Source: an uncultured Ectothiorhodospiraceae bacterium (lineage in GTDB: Bacteria; Pseudomonadota; Gammaproteobacteria; UBA6429; Thiohalophilaceae). Taken from it: 10,394 nt of DNA. Under the pieces are notes generated by a model. That model worked only from the letters and a program-made list of their open reading frames with translations. It did not search any database and had not been told where the DNA came from. A program made the translations under genes and the position numbers. Of this stretch, positions 1 through 5,865 are shown in pieces. The DNA lies in assembly GCA_947259425.1 (NCBI GenBank), contig CAMYMO010000321.1:1-10394 (forward strand), written 5' to 3'. Numbering within the stretch: position 1 is the first letter of the stretch; each line of letters begins with the position of its first letter.

Positions 1-744
1 CTTAGTCGTTTTCTTCTTAGCTGCCGTTTTCTTCTTGGCCGCCGGCTTTTTCTTAGCAGGCTTCTTCGCAGCCGCTTCTGCAGGCGCTTCATCTGAAGGC
101 AGACTATCCAGGATCTGGCAGACATTGTTAAAGATCGTCTCAATTTCACCAATGCCTTGTACTGAGCGTAATTTTCCTTGCCCTTGATAGTAATCAACCA
201 ACGGTGCCGTCTGCGCTTCATAGACTCGTAAACGATTACTGATGGTCGCCTCATTATCATCGGAGCGTTGGGTCACTTCACCACCGCACTTGTCACAAAC
301 GCCTTCAAGGCGAGGCGGATTAGTATGAACATTGTACATTTGCCCACATGAACTACAGGTACGACGTCCGGTTAGTCGTTGCATCAAGACATCAAAATCA
401 ACATCAATTAATAGTGACGTCTGTAATGGCTTGCCCATATCATCGAGCAGTCGGTCCAGGGCTTCAGCCTGTGGAATATTGCGTGGGAAACCATCGAGAA
501 TAAAGCCATTTTGAGCATCTGGCTTAGATAAGCGCTCTTTAATCATACCCAGGACAATGTCATCAGAGACGAGTTGTCCTGCATCCATTGCCGCTTTAGC
601 TTGCATGCCCAGTTCGGTGCCGGCGGCGACGGCCTCGCGTAATAAATCACCGGTAGACAATTGAGGGATGCCGTACTTCTCGATGAGTAATTTGGCTTGT
701 GTGCCTTTGCCCCCGCCAGGGGCACCAATTAATACGATTCTCAT
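1..744 (-). CDS. adk: Adenylate kinase, C-terminus cut by the window edge
   Basis: Cytosolic nucleotide kinase catalysing ATP + AMP = 2 ADP. The reading frame is open from the ATG at 744 to base 1 with no stop, giving 248 residues. The P-loop is GAPGGGKGT (residues 8-16; the usual form is GAPGAGKGT). The AMP-site motif STGDLLR follows (30-36), then DGFPRN (84-89) and LTGRR (124-128). The LID domain is the long zinc-finger form, with Cys130, Cys133, Cys150 and Cys153 as two CxxC pairs. The normal fold ends near residue 215, where bacterial Adk proteins usually stop at about 214-220. Here a further 30 or more residues follow, made of Ala, Lys and Pro in AAKKK-like repeats, and the tail continues past the edge. 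A GGAG at 756-759 precedes the start by 11 nt. Identity is certain; the role of the tail is unknown. Confidence 0.97.
   Translation of the reverse strand, partial: MRIVLIGAPGGGKGTQAKLLIEKYGIPQLSTGDLLREAVAAGTELGMQAKAAMDAGQLVSDDIVLGMIKERLSKPDAQNGFILDGFPRNIPQAEALDRLLDDMGKPLQTSLLIDVDFDVLMQRLTGRRTCSSCGQMYNVHTNPPRLEGVCDKCGGEVTQRSDDNEATISNRLRVYEAQTAPLVDYYQGQGKLRSVQGIGEIETIFNNVCQILDSLPSDEAPAEAAAKKPAKKKPAAKKKTAAKKKTTK
7..60 (-). repeat. Three 18-bp tandem units coding the Lys/Ala tail of Adk
   Basis: Units at 7-24, 25-42 and 43-60 share the core TTTTCTTCTT or a close variant on the plus strand, followed by a GC-rich half. Each unit encodes six residues of the type KKKTAA, KKKPAA or AKKKPA on the minus strand. 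The first two copies differ at only a few third-codon positions; the third is more diverged. The repeat lies inside the adk reading frame. Length change by slippage would add or remove six residues without a frameshift. Confidence 0.75.
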
Positions 745-827
745 TTTATTTTTTGCTCCATTCCTGATTTTTGCTGATATCACGCGACGCTAATATTGAT
801 GTCGGTGTAATTTTTTCTGCACACGAT

Positions 828-856
828 ATTTAATAATTGTTATGCGCAATTTACAA
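828..856 (-). promoter_or_regulatory. Candidate sigma70 promoter for adk
   Basis: On the minus strand there is a -35-like TTGTAA (856-851), a 17-nt spacer and a -10-like TTAAAT (833-828). Both match the consensus at four of six positions. It would start transcription roughly 75 bases upstream of the adk ATG. The match is weak; it is listed because the spacing is ideal and it lies in the right place. Confidence 0.35.
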
Positions 857-987
857 CCTAGAGGCGTAAAATTAGTCTCAAAGAGATTACAAGTCAATGC
901 CGTGTACCACTTAAATGAACATCAAATCCAAATTGTTAGCTTGAAGTTTGTTCAATTTAGTATCACATTTTTTCACTAAAGCGCACG

Positions 988-1006
988 TTAATGCTACAAG
1001 CATTAA
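988..1006. repeat. Perfect inverted repeat, 8-bp arms, 3-nt loop
   Basis: TTAATGCT (988-995) and AGCATTAA (999-1006) are exact reverse complements separated by ACA. No T-run follows on either strand, so it is a poor intrinsic terminator. An operator or an RNA hairpin are the alternatives. It lies 15 bp left of the longer palindrome at 1022-1042. Confidence 0.6.
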
Positions 1007-1021
1007 ATCTACTTATTAAAA

Positions 1022-1042
1022 AATTTTTCGAGTCGAAAAATT
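1022..1042. repeat. 21-bp perfect palindrome, 10-bp arms around one central base
   Basis: AATTTTTCGA (1022-1031) and TCGAAAAATT (1033-1042) are exact reverse complements around a single G. A one-base centre is typical of a dimeric-protein operator and cannot form a full hairpin loop. As RNA, an 8-bp stem with a GAGTC loop is still possible. It lies in the gene-free gap, about 280 bp from adk and 420 bp from ppa. No protein is known to bind it. Confidence 0.65.
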
Positions 1043-1354
1043 ACTAACATTTGCTCGTTCAGCGTTGCTATGACTTTCTTATTCGCAAGCATCTGAAATC
1101 AATTTCTGGTTCGCATCGTTAATGAAAGCTTTCCTACTCTACCTGACGAGCTGGCATCACCAGCCGATAGACAAAACCGGAATAGCCATCAATTAAACTC
1201 GATAAATTTATTGGAATAATACACGCTCGTCTTAGCTGCCGACGGCTCGCGAACTCAGGTAAATCCGTCCCCGATAATGGGCCGATTTCCATCCCTGATC
1301 ATTTGCCTGCAGCGGAAAAAGGCAAAAAAGTGATGAAAAAATGCTCGAAATTCA

Positions 1355-1382
1355 TTTACTTTCGACCTCTGGCTGTTAGAAT
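1355..1382 (+). promoter_or_regulatory. Extended -10 sigma70 promoter of the ppa operon
   Basis: TTTACT (1355-1360) as -35, a 16-nt spacer, and TAGAAT (1377-1382) as -10. A TG dinucleotide one base before the -10 (1374-1375) makes it an extended -10 element. Transcription would begin near 1389, leaving a leader of about 70 nt before the ATG at 1461. A Shine-Dalgarno AGAAGG lies at 1445-1450. Confidence 0.6.
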
Positions 1383-1460
1383 ACGCGCCTTTTCAACGCC
1401 CCTACCTTTAGTAATTTTGGTAGAGCATACGTCACAAGCTATATAGAAGGTTATCCCGTT

Positions 1461-2009
1461 ATGAATCTCGATCGCGTCGGCCCCGGCAAAGACATCCCTA
1501 ATGATTTCAACGTTATTATTGAAATTCCGTCCCATTCAGACCCTGTAAAATATGAAGTCGATAAAGAAACCGGTGCCATGTTCGTCGATCGTTTCATGAA
1601 TACCGCGATGCATTACCCATGTAATTATGGCTATATTCCAAAAACTCTGTCTGAAGATGGTGACCCGGTTGATGTCCTGGTGGTCACCCCGATTCCTTTG
1701 ATTAGTGGTTCGGTCATCCGTTGCCGCTCGGTGGGCATGCTGCAGATGGAAGATGAGAGTGGACCCGATGCCAAGATCATCGCGGTTCCGATCGATAAAT
1801 TATGCGTTATGTATCGTGAGGTAACAGAAGCCGAACAGCTTTCATCCATGTTGCTGGATCAAATCAAACACTTTTTTGAGCACTACAAAGATCTCGAGAA
1901 ACATAAATGGGTAAAAGTCCAGGGTTGGGCGAAATCAGAGGCTGCCGCCAAAGAGATCCATGACTCTATTCAACGCTTTAATGATGCACCAGAAAAACCG
2001 TTCTTCTGA
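1461..2009 (+). CDS. ppa: Inorganic pyrophosphatase, family I
   Basis: Soluble Mg-dependent enzyme that hydrolyses pyrophosphate to two phosphates, pulling biosynthetic reactions forward. The 182 residues match the usual length of bacterial family I enzymes (about 175). The metal-binding signature DGDPVDVLV is at residues 66-74, with Asp66, Asp68 and Asp71. Further active-site residues are visible: Glu21 in the IIEIP strand, Lys30 and Glu32 in VKYEVD, Tyr52 and Tyr56 in HYPCNYGY, Asp98, Asp103 and Lys105 in the MEDESGPDAK stretch, and the Tyr142-Lys143 pair. The start has AGAAGG 10 nt upstream and is preceded by a good promoter. The stop is only 9 nt before the next start, so the two genes are very likely cotranscribed. 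Nothing appears missing. Confidence 0.97.
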   Translation: MNLDRVGPGKDIPNDFNVIIEIPSHSDPVKYEVDKETGAMFVDRFMNTAMHYPCNYGYIPKTLSEDGDPVDVLVVTPIPLISGSVIRCRSVGMLQMEDESGPDAKIIAVPIDKLCVMYREVTEAEQLSSMLLDQIKHFFEHYKDLEKHKWVKVQGWAKSEAAAKEIHDSIQRFNDAPEKPFF

Positions 2010-2018
2010 TTAATCCTG

Positions 2019-2576
2019 ATGAAGGTTTGCATCGTCTCAGACAGCCACGATAACCGGGCATTACTCGCTACCGCCGCCCACGATGCGAAAGCGCGTGGTG
2101 CGGAGTGGATCCTGCATTGCGGGGATGTGATTGCCCCGACGACCTTACGCTGTTTACCACCGATCGGCTTACCGGTACACGTGATCCACGGCAACAACAC
2201 CGGTGATTTGGTCGCGATGCACTACGTGATGAAGGCCTATCCGGATATCGTTCACTATCATGGCATGGACGCGACGCTGGCATTGGGAGGTAAACGCATC
2301 TTTTTGGTTCATTATCCTCACTATGCACGAGCGATGGCACTGACGGGTGATTACGATCTGGTCTGTTGCGGCCATGATCATAAGGTTGGCATTGAGCAAT
2401 TCGACAACATCAAGCAATCTAAAACCACCTTGGTCAATCCCGGCACCGTTGGTGGCATCGGTACTGAGCCCACCTACGTGATGGGCAACCTGGCAACGAT
2501 GGAATTCGAAATCATTCCCGTTTCAACCGAACAGACTGTGATCAAGAACTCTGAACCGGTTACCCGACACGCTTAG
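2019..2576 (+). CDS. YfcE/MJ0936-type metallophosphoesterase
   Basis: Small calcineurin-like phosphoesterase of 185 residues, probably a cytosolic two-metal phosphodiesterase; the substrate cannot be read from sequence. Motifs in order: DSH (Asp8, His10), CGDV (Asp36), HGNN (Asn59/Asn60), VHYPH (His98, His101), GHDH (His119, His121) and VNPGTVGG (139-146). These are the metal ligands of the family. Two motifs depart from the common form: HGNNTGD in place of GN(C/N)D, and VHYPH where many relatives have xHGH. The GHDH motif itself is intact. The start has no strong Shine-Dalgarno and lies 9 nt after the ppa stop, so translational coupling to ppa is likely. Working on a small phosphorylated metabolite next to a pyrophosphatase would be plausible but is only inference. 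Confidence 0.88.
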   Translation: MKVCIVSDSHDNRALLATAAHDAKARGAEWILHCGDVIAPTTLRCLPPIGLPVHVIHGNNTGDLVAMHYVMKAYPDIVHYHGMDATLALGGKRIFLVHYPHYARAMALTGDYDLVCCGHDHKVGIEQFDNIKQSKTTLVNPGTVGGIGTEPTYVMGNLATMEFEIIPVSTEQTVIKNSEPVTRHA

Positions 2577-2666
2577 CCAAACATGAAAGACGAGACAGAA
2601 TAAAAATCGTTGGCCACTGTTCGACCGTCCTAAATCAAATTACAAAATAAATAATTATAAAAAGGG

Positions 2667-2695
2667 TTTACATTCTGTTTTTAAATCGGTAGATC
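2667..2695 (+). promoter_or_regulatory. Weak candidate promoter before the propeller-like protein gene
   Basis: TTTACA (2667-2672) matches the -35 consensus at five of six positions. At 17-nt spacing the -10 position holds TAGATC (2690-2695), a poor match that sits inside the palindrome TAGATCTA. A better -10 sequence, TATAAA (2696-2701), is too far away at 23 nt. The 186-bp gap 2577-2762 shows no terminator for the upstream ppa operon. Confidence 0.3.
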
Positions 2696-2762
2696 TATAA
2701 AACCTTTATCTATGTCAGGCGATTGTCCGCTTGATTTCAGTCGTTTTGGAAGGGGAACGTAA

Positions 2763-4343
2763 ATGAATTTTGTTAAATCAATTAGACTGCTATGCGTATT
2801 TATTATTATTCTGTTAGGGCAAGCATGTGCCGTATCCCCAACAGCCGTCAACACTCCACTGGAAAAACCACTAAAGCCTGATGAAGGAATCCTTGTCGCT
2901 AGTGTGAGCTTGAACACCGGGGAAGTTAATCAATTTAAAAGTATGTCTATCGAGCTACAAAGCGTCGACAAAAAAGACAGCCCGCCGACAACCTATGTCT
3001 TACCCAATGTTGTCCCTGGTTTATCTAGAGATACATCATTATTCATTGGCAATGTTCCAGCAGGCCGTTATCGCTTAACTAAACTTAGTGCTGGATATCG
3101 ATATCTTCTCTTGAAAGGTGAAAACGGTGGACTGACTGGATATATCGAGGTGCAACAGGGCAAAATCTCTGATCTGGGCCGCATTATTGTTTCGGCCTAT
3201 AACACTCAGGTTATAACTGGACGCAGTAAATTAATAACCGAAAATAAAGAGATGATAAAAAAGTATTCTCCTGGTTTTATCAAAGCCATGAACTATCAAC
3301 ACATTAATGGCTGGGTAAATAGGGAACCAAAGAAAAATGATGTTGTTGAGAAATATGCACTCAGTCATCCCGTTGGCATGGGTGGTTTTTCAGAATTAAA
3401 ATCAGGTCATATATTTGCCGGCAGCCGCATGGGCACCATTTTGTTAAGAAATCCGAATGGTTCGTGGCGATTGGCTGCTCAGACTGGAAACTTGAATGCC
3501 ATTTTTACCACCACAAATTATGAAATAAACAATAACGTCGTCATTGGTGGTGGCGAATTAGGAACTTTAGTGCGAGTAAATCGAAAAGGAGAGCTTGCTC
3601 ATATTGATAAAGGCAACTTACCTCTGGGGCATATCCTTTTTATTGATCACGATCGAGAATATAAAAATTGGTATATCGGCTTAAAAGAAAAGCACAAAGT
3701 TAGCCTGTACCACTCGCCTAAATTAGAAGCCGGTAACTGGCATAAAGTCCTGAGTGACACAATTGAAAATGATGCCTGGTCAGGACCGAGAGGTGTTTGG
3801 ATTTGGAAACGTGACAATGGTATTGGTGTTGCTTCGACAGAAAAAAAATCCCTTAACTGCTTAGACTATAGTAATGGCAAGTGGACGAAAAATACCGTAC
3901 CCGATGAAAGACGTCTTATCGGATTGTCTCCTGGTGCAAATGATGCGATTGGAATCCTGACCGGCCTGAGTGGTGGTTTTGCCGGAGTCTTTGCGAAAAC
4001 CCATTTCACTCGAGATTGCGGTGAGAATTGGATAGAAACAGATTCACCTTATAGCGTCAAAGTATCACCTCCAACCGTACTCCCCAGTGGAATGATCATC
4101 GAGGCAGGCGGAGTCTTCGGTGACAAGGGTCTATACGGAAGCAATGAGGACGGTAAAAAAGAAACATGGGTTAAACTTAGCAACTTAAATCTAATCAATG
4201 AAAAATATCTAATCACTAAAAAGAACGGCCTGTTCATACTACCTAACGGTGGCTGGGGTATCGAAACATTAAAACGTTCAGAAGATGAAGGTAAAACTTG
4301 GACTATCGACTACTCAAATATAACTGCAAATCCGGTTAAATAA
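2763..4343 (+). CDS. Exported (probable lipoprotein) protein with Asp-box propeller-like C-terminus
   Basis: I do not recognise a named family for this 526-residue protein. It starts with a basic tip and a hydrophobic segment (residues 7-21) ending LLGQACAV. Cys22 could be lipidated, but the lipobox is imperfect (Gly at -3), so signal peptidase I cleavage is an alternative. Residues 43-145 look like a small beta-sandwich with a PAGRYRL motif (99-105) as in carboxypeptidase-regulatory or transthyretin-like domains. From about 200 onward, Gly- and Trp-rich strands resemble a BNR/sialidase-type beta-propeller. Clear Asp-boxes are TRDCGENW (416-423) and SEDEGKTW (506-513), with a degenerate one near 460-469. 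The sialidase catalytic Arg triad is not evident, so a binding or scaffold role is more likely. GGAAGGGGA lies 6 nt before the start. Codons are more AT-rich than in ppa or moaC, suggesting an accessory gene. Confidence 0.75.
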   Translation: MNFVKSIRLLCVFIIILLGQACAVSPTAVNTPLEKPLKPDEGILVASVSLNTGEVNQFKSMSIELQSVDKKDSPPTTYVLPNVVPGLSRDTSLFIGNVPAGRYRLTKLSAGYRYLLLKGENGGLTGYIEVQQGKISDLGRIIVSAYNTQVITGRSKLITENKEMIKKYSPGFIKAMNYQHINGWVNREPKKNDVVEKYALSHPVGMGGFSELKSGHIFAGSRMGTILLRNPNGSWRLAAQTGNLNAIFTTTNYEINNNVVIGGGELGTLVRVNRKGELAHIDKGNLPLGHILFIDHDREYKNWYIGLKEKHKVSLYHSPKLEAGNWHKVLSDTIENDAWSGPRGVWIWKRDNGIGVASTEKKSLNCLDYSNGKWTKNTVPDERRLIGLSPGANDAIGILTGLSGGFAGVFAKTHFTRDCGENWIETDSPYSVKVSPPTVLPSGMIIEAGGVFGDKGLYGSNEDGKKETWVKLSNLNLINEKYLITKKNGLFILPNGGWGIETLKRSEDEGKTWTIDYSNITANPVK

Positions 4344-4371
4344 CGCCGCAACCAATTAAAACGGGGACTAA

Positions 4372-4456
4372 GGAAAATATAGAGCAGAGACCTATTTCTA
4401 GATTCATATTTAATTTAAATAAATTGGCCAGAATCTATCTCTGTTCCTTCTTTTCC
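4372..4456. repeat. Nested imperfect inverted repeat, 85 bp
   Basis: Three left segments pair in order with three right segments: GGAAAA (4372-4377) with TTTTCC (4451-4456), CAGAGA (4385-4390) with TCTCTG (4438-4443), and TAGATTC (4399-4405) with GAATCTA (4431-4437). The outer internal loop is symmetric, 7 nt on each side. The inner join has an 8-nt bulge on the left only. The apical loop (4406-4430) is AT-rich. A further GGGG (4363-4366) and CCCC (4471-4474) could pair outside. It fills most of the gap after the propeller-like gene and could be an mRNA 3' structure or a decayed mobile-element end. Confidence 0.45.
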
Positions 4457-4457
4457 T

Positions 4458-4484
4458 CTGTTTTCATTGACCCCTGTTTTCATT
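4458..4484 (+). repeat. Direct repeat CTGTTTTCATT, two copies, 16-bp period
   Basis: Copies are at 4458-4468 and 4474-4484, separated by GACCC. They lie immediately before a TATAGT hexamer (4485-4490) and the start codon at 4497. The spacing would suit two binding sites on nearly the same DNA face, but an accidental duplication is equally possible. Confidence 0.45.
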
Positions 4485-4496
4485 TATAGTTAAGCC

Positions 4497-5024
4497 ATGA
4501 TTCGGCTGTTCAAACTCATCTTTGTCATCGTTATCCTGCTCGGGGCCTATTACTCGTATAAAAATCATAGCGAGTCCTCAGCGCTTTGGCATTCGTTAAC
4601 CACGCCACAAAATGTGCAGATCAAATTTCCAGTAAAACCAGAACATACGCAAAAAATCCGTGACTTTCCCGTTATTGGTCAGGCTAAACTACAGATCTAT
4701 CAACAACAAATTAACGATGAACTGTTTGTCTATATCGAATTACAGACACGCAAAAAAGATATTTCTGAATTAACTTTGAATGATCTTGAACCTGCCATTC
4801 TTGCCATGAATGCAACGGATACGTTAGAAATGAGCGATAAAACGCTTTTCGAGCTACAGTCAAATCCGGCAATGGATTATGCTGCCCATGATAAAAAAGG
4901 GAATTTAATCTACTGTCGGACGGTCAAAAAAAACAACCAACTTATCTCAATCATCTATGGCAGCCAAACCGATCGGTTTAGTAAAAAACGCCATAAACAA
5001 TTCTTTAACTCATTAAAGTTATAA
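4497..5024 (+). CDS. Small membrane-anchored protein of unknown function
   Basis: The 175-residue product has one N-terminal membrane segment (about residues 5-20, LFKLIFVIVILLGAYY) after a single Arg. The remaining roughly 150 residues are probably periplasmic: mixed alpha/beta, Lys- and Gln-rich, with one Cys near the C-terminal end. I do not recognise the family. The segment QIKFPVKPEH (41-50) recalls the FPxKPE start of small exported beta domains of unknown function, but this is a weak resemblance. The start lacks a Shine-Dalgarno: the bases before ATG read TATAGTTAAGCC. If TATAGT is the -10, the transcript would be leaderless. No alternative upstream start exists in frame that would improve this. 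The gene lies downstream of the propeller-like protein and converges on moaE with only 8 nt between stops. Confidence 0.75.
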   Translation: MIRLFKLIFVIVILLGAYYSYKNHSESSALWHSLTTPQNVQIKFPVKPEHTQKIRDFPVIGQAKLQIYQQQINDELFVYIELQTRKKDISELTLNDLEPAILAMNATDTLEMSDKTLFELQSNPAMDYAAHDKKGNLIYCRTVKKNNQLISIIYGSQTDRFSKKRHKQFFNSLKL

Positions 5025-5037
5025 AAGCTGTTTTATA
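5020..5037. terminator. AT-rich perfect hairpin spanning two convergent stop codons
   Basis: TATAAAA (5020-5026) and TTTTATA (5031-5037) are exact complements around the loop GCTG. The plus-strand stop TAA (5022-5024) is in the left arm and the moaE stop TAA (5035-5033) is at the mirror position in the right arm. On both strands the 3' arm begins with four T's. The stem has no GC, so it would be a weak bidirectional terminator at best. Confidence 0.45.
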
Positions 5038-5479
5038 CGGTGCCCGGTGTGTTTTTCTCAACCCAACGCGTTTGACCATCATCAAGGGTTTCTTTTTTCC
5101 AAAATGGGGCTTCGGATTTTAATGCCTCCATAATGAACTGATTGGCGGCATAAGCATGCGCCCGATGTGCAGACCACACCGCGACCACGACAATGGTGTC
5201 GGCCGGATTAATTTTACCGACCCGATGTAATACCAATGCATCCAGCAACGACCATTCGTCCATCGCGCGTTTGACGATATCTTGTAAAAATTTTTCGGAC
5301 ATACCTGGATAGTGTTCCAATTGCATCTGACTCACCGACTCGTCTTCATTGAAGTCACGCATCCGACCGGCGAACACCACACTTGCCCCATGCCGTGCCG
5401 CTAATTCAGGATGATCTTTTTCATAAGCCGCGAGTCGTGCCCAGATATCGATGGTCTGTTCGCTAATCTCAATCAACAT
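5033..5479 (-). CDS. moaE: Molybdopterin synthase catalytic subunit MoaE
   Basis: Large subunit of MPT synthase. With thiocarboxylated MoaD it inserts two sulfurs into cyclic pyranopterin monophosphate to make molybdopterin. The protein is 148 residues, normal for MoaE. Visible family motifs are VFAGRMRDFNED, LEHYPGMSEKFL, the catalytic-region HRVGKINPADT, VWSAHRAHAYAA and the lysine segment LKSEAPFWKKE that contains the active-site lysines. The start chosen is the ATG at 5479: GGAGG (5489-5485) lies 5 nt upstream, and the moaD stop ends one base before it. The frame is open a further 72 bases upstream (to 5551), but that would overlap the essential C-terminal Gly-Gly end of moaD. The gene is translationally coupled to moaD. 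Confidence 0.95.
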   Translation of the reverse strand: MLIEISEQTIDIWARLAAYEKDHPELAARHGASVVFAGRMRDFNEDESVSQMQLEHYPGMSEKFLQDIVKRAMDEWSLLDALVLHRVGKINPADTIVVVAVWSAHRAHAYAANQFIMEALKSEAPFWKKETLDDGQTRWVEKNTPGTV

Positions 5480-5480
5480 C

Positions 5481-5714
5481 TCAGCCTCCGGTGACCGGTG
5501 GAAAAAAGGCGACTTCATCACCATCAACCACGGTATGTTCTGAATCAACATATTCCATATTTACCGCAGCCAGAATATTCGTATCGAGTGATGCTTCACC
5601 CACCGTCTGTTGCCAGACCTCTAACACGGTTGCAGCCGAGCTTGCATCCAGGCTATCTGCTGACTTGCCGACGCGTTCACGCAGGCTGGCAAAAAATTTC
5701 ACTTCAATACTCAT
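5481..5714 (-). CDS. moaD: Molybdopterin synthase sulfur carrier subunit MoaD
   Basis: Ubiquitin-fold sulfur carrier of 77 residues. Its C-terminal Gly-Gly is adenylated, thiocarboxylated and inserted into the MoaE active site. The C-terminus FFPPVTGG is diagnostic, and the N-terminal strand VKFFASLRERVG is also typical. VVDGDEVAFFPP matches the last strand region of MoaD proteins. It is the first gene of a moaD-moaE pair on the minus strand; the stop is one base before the moaE start. The Shine-Dalgarno is poor (only a distant AAGG). The genes needed to charge MoaD (MoeB-type) and to make cPMP (moaA) are not in this window. Confidence 0.95.
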   Translation of the reverse strand: MSIEVKFFASLRERVGKSADSLDASSAATVLEVWQQTVGEASLDTNILAAVNMEYVDSEHTVVDGDEVAFFPPVTGG

Positions 5715-5865
5715 AACCGATACTGACCTTTAGAATTGCTTCATGCTGTTTTTAACTCACTGCTACTGCGGACAGGGTTCTGAGCAACATCCCTGCCGGC
5801 AGCGAAACCAAACCGCATATGTTAAGATTATTTTACCGTAGTCAACCACGTGGCACACAGATAAG
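5715..5865. promoter_or_regulatory. Divergent moaD-moaC control region with a 10-bp palindrome
   Basis: This 151-bp region separates the two divergent molybdopterin transcripts. It contains CTGCCGGCAG (5793-5802), a perfect 10-bp palindrome. An overlapping CAGGG (5773-5777) / CCCTG (5791-5795) pair could form an alternative stem. Toward moaC there is an extended -10-like TGTTAAGAT (5820-5828; hexamer TAAGAT) with no good -35. I do not see the conserved layout of the Moco RNA motif that precedes moa operons in enterobacteria. A protein operator is the simpler reading. Confidence 0.35.

Larger units (their letters stand above)
745..1460. other. 716-bp gene-free gap between divergent adk and ppa
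   Basis: No reading frame of useful length, tRNA, rRNA or recognisable structured RNA is visible. The stretch is AT-rich and holds the adk promoter candidate on the left, the ppa promoter at the right end, and several inverted repeats in between. Two are perfect (988-1006 and 1022-1042). Shorter perfect palindromes are TGATATCA at 775-782, GAAAGCTTTC at 1124-1133 and ATAAATTTAT at 1202-1211. A GCTGG/CCAGC hairpin lies at 1150-1164. A second weak promoter-like pair (TTAAAC 1193-1198, AATAAT 1215-1220, 16-nt spacer) faces ppa. The gap is several times longer than any other in the window, so it may hide a small RNA or a decayed gene, but I cannot show either. Confidence 0.6.

Noticed and set aside
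992..1048. 18-codon ORF (MLQALNLLIKKFFESKNY) across the two palindromes
   Set aside because: No ribosome-binding site, and its sequence is dictated by the two inverted repeats it spans.
1150..1164. GCTGG/CCAGC hairpin as a terminator
   Set aside because: A 5-bp stem with no T-run, and no gene reading into it.
1122..1196. 24-codon ORF starting MKAFLLYLTSW
   Set aside because: No Shine-Dalgarno, no promoter at the right distance and no recognisable family; too short to support.
2068..2340. Minus-strand open frame of 90 codons inside the phosphoesterase gene
   Set aside because: It is a shadow of a gene with intact motifs; Arg/Ser/Pro-rich composition and no family features.
3841..3848. A8 run in the propeller-like gene as a phase-variable tract
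   Set aside because: Eight bases is short for phase variation in an AT-rich gene, and the frame is intact.
5480..5551. N-terminal extension of MoaE
   Set aside because: It would overlap the moaD C-terminus; the internal ATG at 5479 has GGAGG and gives the normal family length.
5715..5865. Moco riboswitch before moaC
   Set aside because: The stretch is short and I could not lay out the conserved stems of that RNA; only a palindrome and short competing stems are visible.
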